This document shows, piece after piece, positions 50,801 through 59,283 of a DNA stretch of 64,000 nt. A program made the translations under genes and the position numbers. The stretch's first letter is position 1; the number at the start of each line of letters is the position of its first letter. Source of the stretch: Nocardia aurantia (GTDB lineage Bacteria; Actinomycetota; Actinomycetes; Mycobacteriales; Mycobacteriaceae); contig NZ_WEGI01000010.1 of assembly GCF_009604425.1 (NCBI RefSeq), forward strand, positions 372,001 through 436,000. The letters run 5' to 3'. Below the pieces are notes generated by a model. That model did no database searches and was not told where the DNA came from. It was given only the letters and a program-made list of their open reading frames with translations.

Positions 50801-52184
50801 TCCGGCGGCGCGCGGCCTGTTCGACGGCGTCCTCGCCGCCGGACCGGTGGCCGCCGCGGTCGCCGACCCGGCCTGGGTGCAGGCCATGCTCGACTTCGAG
50901 AGCGCGCTCGCGTGGGCTCAGGCCGCCGCCGGGCTGATCCCCGCGGCGGCCGCCGCGGCGATCGAAAAGCAGTGCCGCGCAGAGCTGTACGACATCGGCG
51001 AGCTGGGCGCGCAGGCGGCGGGCATCGGCAATCCGGCCGGGCCGCTGGTCCGCGCGCTGACCGATCGGGTCGGTGGCGAGGCGGCCGGCTACGTCCACCT
51101 CGGCGCGACCAGCCAGGATGTCGTGGACACCGCCGCGATGCTGGTGACCGCCCGCGCGCTGGGCGTGCTCGACGCGGACCTGCGGGCCGTGGCCGCGCGC
51201 TTGGCCGACCTGGCGCAGACCCACACGGCCACCGTGCTGGCGGGCCGCAGCCTGCTGCAGCAGGCGCCGCCGATCACGTTCGGGCTCACCGCGGCCGGCT
51301 GGCTCAGCGGCATCCTGGCTGCCCGGCAGCGGCTCGTCACGGTCCGCACGGACCGGCTCGCAGTCCAGTTCGGCGGTGCGGTCGGCACGCTGGCGGCCCT
51401 GGGCGACAACGGGATCGAGGTATCGGACCGGCTCGCGGACCGGCTCGGGCTCGCCGCGCCGCTGCTGCCGTGGCACACCGAGCGCGGCCGGATCGCCGAG
51501 GTCGCCGGTGCGCTGGGGCAGACGTGCGGTGCGGTCGCGAAGATCGCCCGCGATATCGCGCTGCTCGCGCAGACCGAGGTGGCGGAGGTGTCCGAGGAGG
51601 GCCCGCCCGGTACCGGCGGCTCGTCGACCATGCCGCACAAGCGCAATCCGGTCGCGGCGGTGCTGGCCGCCGGCGCGGCCGGGCAGGCGCCGGGCCTGGT
51701 CGCCGACCTGCTGGCGGCGGCCGCCCACGAACATCAGCGGGCCGTCGGCTCCTGGCACGCCGAGTGGCGGCCGTATCGGGAATTGTTGCGCACCACCGGT
51801 TCCGCGGTGCATTCGCTGCGCGTGAGCCTGGACCGGCTGCGGGTGGATCCGGATCGCATGCGCGCCAACCTCGACCGCACGGGTGGACTGCTGCTGGCGG
51901 AGAACGTCGCCGTCGAGGTGCTCGCGGCCTCCGACGGCGCGGTGGGCCGGCAGGCCGCCGGTGACGCCGTCGCCGCCTGCTGCCGCGCCGCCCTGGCCGG
52001 CGCGGGCGACCTGGCCGGCCTGCTGGCCGCCGACGACACGGTCGGAAGGTATCTGAGCCGCGGCCGGATCGGCGAACTGCTCGATCCCGCCGGTTATCTC
52101 GGGTCGGCCGAGGCGTTCGTCACGCGAATGCTGCGGCACTGGAACGACATTCGCGCGAGCGGGGGAGAGGATGTGGACGGATGA
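50793..52184 (+). CDS. pcaB: 3-carboxy-cis,cis-muconate cycloisomerase
   Basis: A 463-residue fumarase/aspartase-superfamily enzyme forming 4-carboxymuconolactone from carboxymuconate. The superfamily signature GTGGSSTMPHKRNPVAA is at about residues 281-297. Other conserved parts are GYVHLGATSQDVVDTA and the TVLAGRSLLQQAPPITFGL stretch. Its C-terminal domain is normal in length. ATG 50793 lies within the pcaG end; the stop overlaps the pcaD start by ATGA. Confidence 0.94.
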   Translation: MSDPAARGLFDGVLAAGPVAAAVADPAWVQAMLDFESALAWAQAAAGLIPAAAAAAIEKQCRAELYDIGELGAQAAGIGNPAGPLVRALTDRVGGEAAGYVHLGATSQDVVDTAAMLVTARALGVLDADLRAVAARLADLAQTHTATVLAGRSLLQQAPPITFGLTAAGWLSGILAARQRLVTVRTDRLAVQFGGAVGTLAALGDNGIEVSDRLADRLGLAAPLLPWHTERGRIAEVAGALGQTCGAVAKIARDIALLAQTEVAEVSEEGPPGTGGSSTMPHKRNPVAAVLAAGAAGQAPGLVADLLAAAAHEHQRAVGSWHAEWRPYRELLRTTGSAVHSLRVSLDRLRVDPDRMRANLDRTGGLLLAENVAVEVLAASDGAVGRQAAGDAVAACCRAALAGAGDLAGLLAADDTVGRYLSRGRIGELLDPAGYLGSAEAFVTRMLRHWNDIRASGGEDVDG

Positions 52185-52957
52185 GCGGCGTCGCCGTACA
52201 TCACGTGGTGGAGGGCCCGGCCGGAGGCGCGCCCGTGGTGCTGTCCGGATCGCTGGGCAGCGATCTGCGGATGTGGGAGCCGCAGGCGCGCGCGCTGACC
52301 GCCGCGGGTTACCGGGTCGTGCGTTACGACCATCGGGGACACGGGGATTCGCCCGTGCCGCCGGGTCCGTACACGCTGGGTGATCTCGGCGCCGACGTGA
52401 TCGCGCTGCTCGACCGGCTGAATGTGGAGACCGCGCACATGGTCGGCCTGTCGCTGGGCGGCATGGTCGGCATGTGGCTGGGGGAGCATGCGCCGCAACG
52501 GATCCGAACGCTGAGCCTGTGCTGCACCTCCGCCGCGCTGGGACCGGCGCAGAGCTGGGCGGAGCGCGCGGCGACCGTACGCGCCCAGGGCATGCGGGCG
52601 ATCACCGAGGCCGTCGTGCGACGCTGGTTCACCCCGGCGTGGCGGGCCGCCCACCCGGACCGGATCCGCTGGTTCGAGGATATGGTGGCCGCGACGCCGG
52701 CGCGGGGATATGCCGCCTGCTGCACCGCGATCCAGCACATGGACATCGCCGGCCGGTTGCCGGACATCACCGCCCCCACCCTGGTGATGTCCGGTGCGGA
52801 GGATCCGGCGACGCCGCCGGAGCACGGCCGCCGCATCGCCGCGGGCATCGCGGGCGCCCGGTTCGAGATCGTCTCGCCCGGAGCGCATCTGGCCACCGCC
52901 GAATCGGCGGACGCGGTCAGCGACCTGATTCTCGGCCACCTGAAGGAGAATTCGTGA
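52181..52957 (+). CDS. pcaD: 3-oxoadipate enol-lactonase
   Basis: A 258-residue alpha/beta-hydrolase converting 3-oxoadipate enol-lactone to 3-oxoadipate. The nucleophile elbow is GLSLGGM (Ser at about residue 90), with VVRYDHRGHGDSP before it, acid in VMSGAEDPATPP and His in SPGAHLATAE. In many actinobacteria this enzyme is fused to PcaC as PcaL; here it is separate and overlaps pcaC by four bases (GTGA). Confidence 0.93.
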   Translation: MSGVAVHHVVEGPAGGAPVVLSGSLGSDLRMWEPQARALTAAGYRVVRYDHRGHGDSPVPPGPYTLGDLGADVIALLDRLNVETAHMVGLSLGGMVGMWLGEHAPQRIRTLSLCCTSAALGPAQSWAERAATVRAQGMRAITEAVVRRWFTPAWRAAHPDRIRWFEDMVAATPARGYAACCTAIQHMDIAGRLPDITAPTLVMSGAEDPATPPEHGRRIAAGIAGARFEIVSPGAHLATAESADAVSDLILGHLKENS

Positions 52958-53394
52958 GCAGCAGCGCCGACGAGGGTATGCGGGTGCGCCGCGAGGTGCT
53001 CGGGCACGCCCACGTGGATCGGGCCGTCGCCCGGACCACGGAGTTCACCCGGCCCTTCCAGGAGTACATCACCGAATCGGTGTGGGGCTCGATCTGGACG
53101 CGGGAGGGCCTGGATCGCCGCACCCGCAGTTGCGTTACCCTGGCGGTGCTCACCGCCCTCGGGCGGCACGAAGAGATCGGGATGCACGTGCGTGCGGCCG
53201 TCCACAACGGACTGACCGCCGCGGAGATCGCCGAGGTGCTGCTGCACACCGGGGCCTACGCGGGTGTGCCGGCCGCGAACGCCGCGTTCGCCATCGGCCA
53301 GCAGGTGCTGGCCGAGTTGGGGGACGAGGCCGCGCGCGTACACCCGGCCGAGGAGGATGAGGATGACGAGCACCGAGCCGGACAACCCGAGTGA
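52954..53394 (+). CDS. pcaC: 4-carboxymuconolactone decarboxylase
   Basis: A 146-residue CMD-family protein forming 3-oxoadipate enol-lactone. The family core is WTREGLDRRTRSCVTLAVLTALGRHEEIGMHVRAAVHNGLTAAEIAEVLLHTGAYAGVPAAN, with conserved His and the RSxxTLAxLxALGRHEE signature. Start GTG 52954 overlaps the pcaD stop. The acidic C-terminal tail (AEEDEDDEHRAGQPE) overlaps pcaR by 32 bases. Confidence 0.95.
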   Translation: MSSSADEGMRVRREVLGHAHVDRAVARTTEFTRPFQEYITESVWGSIWTREGLDRRTRSCVTLAVLTALGRHEEIGMHVRAAVHNGLTAAEIAEVLLHTGAYAGVPAANAAFAIGQQVLAELGDEAARVHPAEEDEDDEHRAGQPE

Positions 53395-54187
53395 CGACGA
53401 CGGCGGACGTGGCGCGCACTATGTGCAGTCCCTGGAGCGCGGCCTCGCGGTCATCCGGGCCTTCGACGCGGAACACCCGGATCTGACCCTCTCGGATGTG
53501 GCCCGCCTGACCGGCCTCACCCGGGCCGCCGCCCGCCGATTCCTGTTGACGCTCAACGATCTCGGCTATGTCCGCACCGACGGGAAGCGGTTCTCGCTGA
53601 CGGCGAAGGTGCTGGAACTCGGCTACTCCTACCTGTCCAGCATGACGCTGCCGGAAGTGGCCCAGCCACATCTGGAGCGGTTGTCCGCCGAGGTCCACGA
53701 ATCGAGTTCGGTGTCGGTGCTCGACGGTCCGGACGTGGTGTACGTGGCCCGGGTCGCGGTGTCGCGGATCATGACCGTCAGCATCAACATCGGCACCCGG
53801 TTCCCGGCCTACGCCACCTCGATGGGTCATGTGCTGCTGGCGGGCCTGACCCCTACGGAGCTGGACGACTATCTGGCGGCCACCCCGCTGGCCGGCCTCA
53901 CCTCCAACACCGTCACCGAACCGGCGCAGCTGCGCGCCGAGCTGGAAAAGGTTCGGGTGCAGGGATATTCGCTGGTCGATCAGGAACTGGAGGCGGGCCT
54001 GCGCTCGGTGGCCGCTCCGGTCCGGGACAGCGCCGGCGCGGTGATCGCCGCGATCAACATCTCCACCCACGCCTCCCGGCGCGGTGTCGAGGAGATCCGC
54101 GGCGACCTGGTCCCGCACCTGCGGGCCGCCGCCCGGGGCATCGAACAGGACCTGGCCGCCGCGCGCCGCGTCACCCGGCTGGGCTGA
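53363..54187 (+). CDS. pcaR: IclR-family regulator of the pca operon
   Basis: A 274-residue IclR protein of the PcaR/PcaU/PobR group. YVQSLERGLAVIRAFDAEHPDLTLSDVARLTGLTRAAARRFLLTLNDLGYV is the DNA-binding domain. The effector domain follows, with DGPDVVYVARVAVSRIMTVSINIGTRFPAYATSMGHVLLAG and the C-terminal ISTHASRRGVEEI. ATG 53363 follows AGGAGG inside pcaC. The effector in this group is usually 3-oxoadipate or protocatechuate. It is the last gene of the operon and converges with an exported-protein gene 9 bases on. Confidence 0.92.
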   Translation: MTSTEPDNPSDDDGGRGAHYVQSLERGLAVIRAFDAEHPDLTLSDVARLTGLTRAAARRFLLTLNDLGYVRTDGKRFSLTAKVLELGYSYLSSMTLPEVAQPHLERLSAEVHESSSVSVLDGPDVVYVARVAVSRIMTVSINIGTRFPAYATSMGHVLLAGLTPTELDDYLAATPLAGLTSNTVTEPAQLRAELEKVRVQGYSLVDQELEAGLRSVAAPVRDSAGAVIAAINISTHASRRGVEEIRGDLVPHLRAAARGIEQDLAAARRVTRLG

Positions 54188-54196
54188 GCGTCCGGG

Positions 54197-54658
54197 TCAG
54201 CTGACCTGGGTGCCCGACCAGCCGAAGCTGAAGGAGTGCCCCCTCGAGGTGCAGCTGATCGCGCCCCGGCCGCCGCCGTTGCAGCTGGCCCCGGCGTAGG
54301 AGATCGTGCTGTTGTATCCGTTGGCGTCCGAGGGAAGTGACGGGCTGCCCGGCCGGCCGTGCTGGATCCACTCGGGATGCGCGGGCAGGAACGGGATGTC
54401 GATCGCCAGGTCGGTGACGGGCAGAATGTCGTACCAGTGCGCGACCCCGGGGGGCATGTCGCAGCCCACGCTGCCGTCCGAGTGGATCGCGCAGTCGGCG
54501 CTGCCGGCGCTGAAGTAGGCCGTGTCGCCCACCAGGTACGGTCCCGGATCGACCTGGAGATCCGCCGCCCGCAGCGGCGACGCCCCGGCGACGGCCCCAC
54601 CGGCGACCGCCAGGCCCGTCGCGGCCACGGCCGCGCCGAGAATGGTTCGTACTCGCAT
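54197..54658 (-). CDS. Small exported protein of unknown function
   Basis: A 153-residue protein with a signal peptide: MRVRTILGAAVAATGLAVAGGAVAGASP, likely cleaved after an Ala near residue 26. The mature part has four Cys in two pairs (DCAIHSDGSVGC and SCNGGGRGAISC), probably disulfide-bonded, and a Pro/Trp-rich middle (FLPAHPEWIQHG). AGGAGTG precedes ATG 54658. Proteins of this look are common and uncharacterised in nocardial genomes. Confidence 0.75.
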   Translation of the reverse strand: MRVRTILGAAVAATGLAVAGGAVAGASPLRAADLQVDPGPYLVGDTAYFSAGSADCAIHSDGSVGCDMPPGVAHWYDILPVTDLAIDIPFLPAHPEWIQHGRPGSPSLPSDANGYNSTISYAGASCNGGGRGAISCTSRGHSFSFGWSGTQVS

Positions 54659-54967
54659 GAACACTCCTGTTCGCACCGTCCCTCGGGACGGGAATCTGAA
54701 ACTGCCTCTGTCACTTACGCTTTCGCTCACCCCTTGCGAACGGGGGTGTTCGCAGACTATCCCGAACTCGGCTCGGCGCAGGATGTCCGCCGTCCCGGAT
54801 GGCCGAGTTCCGCTGGCGCCGTGACGAATTCCCGCGCACCGGATGGTCTGTCCCGGACGGGATGCCCGGCCGCACCGGATCGAAACCGGATGTCGGTCGT
54901 ACCGCGCGACCGCCGGCTCGCGCGTCCTCGCCGAGGTTGCGGCCGTCGCGCTCCTAGACTGCTCGGC
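54659..54967. other. 309-base divergent intergenic region
   Basis: Lies between the exported-protein and membrane-protein starts. It contains a short stem (CACCCC at 54728-54733 with GGGGTG at 54743-54748) whose role is unclear, and no convincing gene or operator. Confidence 0.45.
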
Positions 54968-55753
54968 GTGGTCCGAGCCCTCTTCTTCGTCCCGCTGGCC
55001 TGCTGGATCCTCGCGACCCGATCGCGGCGAGCCCGGCCGCGCACCGGCCTGATCCTGGCGGCGATCCTCGCGGTGGAGCTGGTGGTGTCCTTCCTGGCCT
55101 GGCCGTTGCGGTACTGCCGGGACAGTGTCGAGGTGCTGCTGATGCTCACCGGGCTCGCCGTCCTGACGGCGGGACTCGTCGCCGACCGGAGATCGGCCGC
55201 CGGGCCCGCGGTCCGCACCCGGGCGGGCGAGATCTTCACGGTGCTGGGTTGTGCGGGCGGCCTGCTCGGCGTGCTGTGGATGGTGGCGATCGACTCCGGA
55301 ATCGTCGACGGGCCCGGCGGTCACGGTGGCGCGCAACCGCCGGTACCGAATGCGAACCAGCTGCTCCCGCTCCCGGCCGGTCTGGAGGTCCGCTCGGATT
55401 CGATCCGGTGCGCCTACACCCTGTCGGGACCGTTCTGCACGAGAACCTTCGCCGTGGGCAGCACCGACGGTACCCCCGACGCCGACGTCGCCGCCCGGGT
55501 TCTCCGGCATCTGCACGACGCGCACGGCGTGACCCTCCCGCAGACCGGGGGCGGGTTCGAGGGCCGGTTGTGGGGGCGCTGCCGGACCGTGGGCTGGTGG
55601 CTCGATCGCCGGGACGAATCCGTCCGGGTCTTCGACGCCACGCCGGGACCGCCACCCGAGGGCGCGACCGCCGTTCCGCACCGCGGCGCGGGCGCACCCA
55701 GAAACGCCGCCACCACAGTCGAATTCAGCCTCCATCGCGACGGGTGCGGGTGA
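54968..55753 (+). CDS. Membrane protein with C-terminal soluble domain, unknown function
   Basis: A 261-residue protein with four hydrophobic segments: VRALFFVPLACWILATR, TGLILAAILAVELVVSFLAW, VEVLLMLTGLAVLTAGLVAD and IFTVLGCAGGLLGVLWMVAI. About 150 residues follow, with Cys in RCAYTLSGPFCTR and GRLWGRCRTVGWW that may form disulfides outside the membrane. GTG 54968 was picked because it opens the first segment; the frame is open far upstream, so the start is uncertain. I do not recognise a family. Confidence 0.65.
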   Translation: MVRALFFVPLACWILATRSRRARPRTGLILAAILAVELVVSFLAWPLRYCRDSVEVLLMLTGLAVLTAGLVADRRSAAGPAVRTRAGEIFTVLGCAGGLLGVLWMVAIDSGIVDGPGGHGGAQPPVPNANQLLPLPAGLEVRSDSIRCAYTLSGPFCTRTFAVGSTDGTPDADVAARVLRHLHDAHGVTLPQTGGGFEGRLWGRCRTVGWWLDRRDESVRVFDATPGPPPEGATAVPHRGAGAPRNAATTVEFSLHRDGCG

Positions 55754-55828
55754 GACGGCCTCGATGATCCCGGTCCGGCGATCGGATAGGTTGATGGTGT
55801 TGTCCGGAACGAGGGAGTTTGCGTCGAT

Positions 55829-56290
55829 ATGGCGACCATCCGCCACGAGATAGTGATCGATGCGTCGCCGCAGCACGTCTGGGATGTGATCAGCGATGTC
55901 GGCGCCGTGCACCGGCGGTTACTACCGGGCCGGGTGGTCGATACCCGGATCGAGGGTGTCGAACGGTTCCTGACCTTTCCGGACGGCCATGTGGTCCGGG
56001 AACTGATCGTCACCGTCGATGATGCGGCGCGGCGGCTGGCCTACGGCGTCGTCGACGGTGCGCGCCCGGCGCTGGACCGCCACCACGCCACGTTCGAGGT
56101 GTACGACGCGGGGGACCGGGCGCGGCTGGTCTGGACGACCGACATCCTCCCCGACAGTGCGGCTCCGGCGGTGCGGCGGCGCACCGGGTTCGGGATCGTC
56201 GACATGAAGCAGGCGATCGAGGCCGCCGCACCCGATCGGGTGTTTCCCTTTCGGATACAACGGCTTCCGGGGCTTCCGGATCGGGACTGA
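55829..56290 (+). CDS. SRPBCC (START-like) family protein
   Basis: A 153-residue helix-grip protein. The N-terminus IRHEIVIDASPQHVWDVISDVGAVHRRLLPGRVVDTRIEG is the usual polyketide-cyclase/dehydrase-like start, and ARLVWTTDILPDSAAPAVRRRTGFGIVDMKQAIEAAA the C-terminal helix. It would bind a small hydrophobic ligand; no enzymatic residue can be assigned. GAGGGAG lies 11 bases before the ATG. It is convergent with the MpaB-like gene. Confidence 0.85.
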   Translation: MATIRHEIVIDASPQHVWDVISDVGAVHRRLLPGRVVDTRIEGVERFLTFPDGHVVRELIVTVDDAARRLAYGVVDGARPALDRHHATFEVYDAGDRARLVWTTDILPDSAAPAVRRRTGFGIVDMKQAIEAAAPDRVFPFRIQRLPGLPDRD

Positions 56291-56322
56291 ACGAGCGCCC
56301 GGGCCGGGACGGCGAATCCGGC

Positions 56323-57645
56323 TCAGCCGGCGGTGCTGTACTGACGTGCGTCGGTGAGGTATTCGGCGTTGCCGTAGGTCACCAGACGGTGTTCGGCGAG
56401 CCGCGTGGTGTAGCGGTCGATGGCCCATCGCAGTCCGGGCAGCCGGCGGTCCACGGCCCGCACCGCCAGGAACCGCCCGAGGACGAACGGGGCCGTCGCC
56501 GCGATCCGCGCGATGTCGGTGGCGCCGATGGTGACGCCCATGGCGCGCGCCGACTTCCGGTTGCCGTTGCAGAATGCCAGAATGAAAGCCGCTCTGCTCC
56601 AACTCTTCTCGACCGCGTCGGCGATCCGGTCGAAGCGGGTGCGGCCGGGACGAAGATAGGCGTCCATGGTCGATCGGACCAGTTCGCCGCAGGTCGCATC
56701 GTCGAACCCGTCGCGCAGCAGCGCGGCCCGGGCATGGAACACCTCGATGATGCCCGCCGCCGTGGTGGGCAGCAGTTCCTCGGGCAGGCCGAGCAGGAAG
56801 CAGCGATAGCGGCCGAATTCGACCACCGAACGCTCGATTTCGTCGAATTCGGTGCGCCCCTGCCGGCGCGCGCGGATCGCGAGCAGGTAGAGGTTGATCA
56901 TCCCGGCGGGCATCTGGTCCACCTGCGGGACCGGCATGCCGTAGATGCCGGGGTCCCAGCGATCGGTGCGCCGGAGTGCGTTGTAGCGCACCATCGAATG
57001 CATCAGCCGCACCATGGCCGCCGCCTCGAATCCGGGGCCGTAACGATCCAGCGCGCCGGGCAGGGTGGTGACGGCGAAGAAGCTCGCCGTCTCGTTCACC
57101 CGCCGCGCCGCCCGCCGCCCCGACAACGCGCCGGTCAGCGCCATCGGCAGTGCCGCATAGGTATTGGTGAACGTGGCGATGAACGCGCCCCGGGTCACGA
57201 ACGGCGCCAGCAGCGCCGCGTCGATGCGGGCCTGCCGCGCGCCGGCCCGGACCAGATCGGCGTCGACCCACTCCGGCGTCGCCTCCATGGCGGCGATGAA
57301 CGCCACCAGTTCCGGCGGAGCGTCGGTCACGGCCCCGACGCCTTCGCGGCAGGCGAGCCGGACCATCGCGATGAGCTCGGTGACGCTGTGGACGGCGGTC
57401 AGCGCCGCGAGCGGATCGGCGACGGTGTCGCCCAGCATCGTTGCCGTCGAGATCAATTCGGTGATCCGCTCGTCGGCCAGCAGCGGTTCCCGGGCGGCGA
57501 CCCAGCGCGGCAGGGCCGACGGGGCGTCCGGCTCCGTCGCCAGCCGGTACGGCCGTTTGTCGAAATCCATGTCCCCGTAGAGATCCGGCTGCAGCTCACG
57601 CTGACTGCGGACACGTTGTGCGAGCGTGGGGTAGTGCGTTGTCAC
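56323..57645 (-). CDS. MpaB/latex-clearing-protein-like oxygenase (DUF2236)
   Basis: A 440-residue helical protein. The conserved central part AAMVRLMHSMVRYNALRRTDRWDPGIYGMPVPQVDQMPAGMINLYLLAIRA carries the Arg/His motif of the DUF2236 family, in which the Lcp rubber oxygenase and MpaB bind a b-type haem. Start GTG 57645 has GGAGG at ideal distance; the TTG at 57657 lies within the ribosome-binding region. It is divergent from a TetR gene with two operator copies between. Substrate unknown. Confidence 0.85.
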   Translation of the reverse strand: MTTHYPTLAQRVRSQRELQPDLYGDMDFDKRPYRLATEPDAPSALPRWVAAREPLLADERITELISTATMLGDTVADPLAALTAVHSVTELIAMVRLACREGVGAVTDAPPELVAFIAAMEATPEWVDADLVRAGARQARIDAALLAPFVTRGAFIATFTNTYAALPMALTGALSGRRAARRVNETASFFAVTTLPGALDRYGPGFEAAAMVRLMHSMVRYNALRRTDRWDPGIYGMPVPQVDQMPAGMINLYLLAIRARRQGRTEFDEIERSVVEFGRYRCFLLGLPEELLPTTAAGIIEVFHARAALLRDGFDDATCGELVRSTMDAYLRPGRTRFDRIADAVEKSWSRAAFILAFCNGNRKSARAMGVTIGATDIARIAATAPFVLGRFLAVRAVDRRLPGLRWAIDRYTTRLAEHRLVTYGNAEYLTDARQYSTAG

Positions 57646-57657
57646 CGCATCCTCCAA

Positions 57658-57672
57658 CTAACAAGGTGTTAG
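57658..57672. promoter_or_regulatory. TetR operator CTAACAAGGTGTTAG
   Basis: A perfect inverted repeat CTAACA/TGTTAG around AGG, 12 bases upstream of the MpaB-like start. It would cover its ribosome-binding or promoter area. Confidence 0.72.
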
Positions 57673-57679
57673 TAAGATA

Positions 57680-57694
57680 CTCACGCAGTGTTAG
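57680..57694. promoter_or_regulatory. Second, imperfect TetR operator
   Basis: CTCACGCAGTGTTAG matches 11 of 15 positions of the perfect site and lies 22 bases from it, close to two helical turns. It is just before the first ATG of the TetR gene. Confidence 0.5.
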
Positions 57695-57708
57695 TTATGC
57701 TGTCAAGC

Positions 57709-58308
57709 ATGGACTCGCAGCACCGCCGACGGATGACCGCCGAGGCCCGCCGCGAGCAGATTCTCGATGTGGCCCATACGATCATCGCCGCGGCGGGCTT
57801 CCACGCGGCGACCCCGCACCGCATCGCGGCCACGGCGGGCGTGAACCGCTCGCTGCTCTACCAGCAGTTCGGTGACCTCCCCGGACTGTTCGTGGCGTTG
57901 ATCGACCGCGAGGCAGCCAGAGCGGCAACACAATTCGCCGCCGCGATCGCGGACGACGACCCCGAACCCGGCGCCGACCCCCTGCTGCGGGCCTTCGACG
58001 GCGTGCTGAGCGCCGTCGACGCCCACCCCGAGACCTGGCGACTGTTCCTCTTCCCGCCCCAGGGCGCGCCGCCCGAACTCTACGAACGCCTGGCCGTCTC
58101 GCAAGCGGTGGTCTGCGAGTACTTCGTCGGCCAGCTCCTGCGGATCAACCCGGACCTCGAGGACCCGGAGTACACCGCCCGGGTGCTCCAGGCCTCCGGC
58201 CGGGAACTGCTCCAACTGCGCCTCGCCGACCCCGCGTCCGCCACCCGCGACCGCCTGCGCGCCCTCGTCCGCCGCCTCAACTCCGAACTGCTGTACCGGA
58301 TTCGGTAG
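57709..58308 (+). CDS. TetR-family regulator of the MpaB-like gene
   Basis: A 199-residue protein. TAEARREQILDVAHTIIAAAGFHAATPHRIAATAGVNRSLLYQQFGDLPGLFVALID is the DNA-binding domain. The rest is helical, with DAHPETWRLFLFPPQGAPPELYERL in the effector domain. Three in-frame starts (57688 GTG, 57697 ATG, 57709 ATG) have no clear ribosome-binding site; the first lies inside the operator. The 3' end overlaps the convergent phosphotransferase by 32 bases. Confidence 0.85.
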   Translation: MDSQHRRRMTAEARREQILDVAHTIIAAAGFHAATPHRIAATAGVNRSLLYQQFGDLPGLFVALIDREAARAATQFAAAIADDDPEPGADPLLRAFDGVLSAVDAHPETWRLFLFPPQGAPPELYERLAVSQAVVCEYFVGQLLRINPDLEDPEYTARVLQASGRELLQLRLADPASATRDRLRALVRRLNSELLYRIR

Positions 58309-59164
58309 GTGGCCACCATCGGGCCGGCGTGCTGCCGCCCGGATCGTGCAAGGTACCCGCCCGCAGCCGGGATCCGAAGTTGCCGATCGCATGTCGGAAC
58401 AGGCCTTCGTCGCCGACCAGTACGGCCGCCGCGGCCAATTGCAGGGTGAATCCGGCACGATGGTGTAACGCCCGGTCGAGCAGGGCGGCGTCCGGGGTGA
58501 GGGTGCCGACCGCGGCGGCGCCGTAGAAGCTGATCAATGACGCGTAGTCGATGGCCGGATCGCCGACGCAACTGTGGTCGAAGTCGATGAGCGAGCGAAT
58601 CTCCGTGCCACGCCAAAGGATATTGTGCGGGCCGAAGTCGCCGTGCACGAAACCGGTCGCCGGCGCCTCCACGGTCAGGATGTTCGTGACCACCCGGCCT
58701 GCGGCACTCGCGCAATCGTCCGGGAGTTCCGGAATCACGGAGTCCGCCACGATATCCGGCCACCGCGCGCCGCCGCACCAACTCCGTGGCGCGGGCATCG
58801 GCCCGACGGCGGTTTCGTGCAGGGCACGCAGCAGCGCGCCGAGGTCCTCGCCGACGAGGTGCCAATCCGGTTGCGGCCGTTCATATCCGGGCGCCACGGT
58901 GACCAGTGTCGCCGAACGGTCCGCGCGGTCGATGACGCCGGACAGGGGTCTCGGATGCTCGACGGGGACGTTCGCCGCGGCGACGGCGGTGAGCGTGGCG
59001 TGCTCGCGCGCGGTGCGTTCCGGTTGCGAACCGTGCCGCGACACGCGCGCGACCACGGAGCCCGTGACCGCCACGTCGTGGAAACAGCCCCGCCGGACGG
59101 TGGCGTGCGTCCAGTCGTGATCGGACCGGACATCGGTGAGCCAGGCGATCAATTCGTCACGCAT
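58277..59164 (-). CDS. APH-family phosphotransferase (aminoglycoside/homoserine kinase-like)
   Basis: A 295-residue protein-kinase-like phosphotransferase. The catalytic loop is GFVHGDFGPHNILWRG (D176, N181), and the metal-binding Asp is in IDFDHSCVGDPAIDYA (D194). The N-lobe with the nucleotide loop is short (TVRRGCFHDVAVTGSVVARVSRHG). Members phosphorylate aminoglycosides, choline, hydroxyurea or macrolides; none can be chosen here, so antibiotic resistance should not be assumed. AAAGGGG precedes ATG 59164. Confidence 0.85.
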   Translation of the reverse strand: MRDELIAWLTDVRSDHDWTHATVRRGCFHDVAVTGSVVARVSRHGSQPERTAREHATLTAVAAANVPVEHPRPLSGVIDRADRSATLVTVAPGYERPQPDWHLVGEDLGALLRALHETAVGPMPAPRSWCGGARWPDIVADSVIPELPDDCASAAGRVVTNILTVEAPATGFVHGDFGPHNILWRGTEIRSLIDFDHSCVGDPAIDYASLISFYGAAAVGTLTPDAALLDRALHHRAGFTLQLAAAAVLVGDEGLFRHAIGNFGSRLRAGTLHDPGGSTPARWWPPTESGTAVRS

Positions 59165-59283
59165 CGAGCCCCTTTCGACCGGTGCGGCGAGCCGGTCGTC
59201 GCCGGAGACGCGCACGACACCATGTAACCACCGCCGATTTCCGGCGTTCGTTGCTGGCCCTGGAGCGCCGGAGATGCTTCGAT

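Noticed and set aside
54728..54748. Hairpin CACCCC/GGGGTG in the 309-base gap
   Set aside because: Six-base stem with a nine-base loop in a divergent promoter region, where a terminator is not expected; no other support.
58277..59164. Antibiotic-resistance kinase
   Set aside because: The APH fold is shared by many kinases and no resistance gene or mobile element is adjacent; only the family call is supported.
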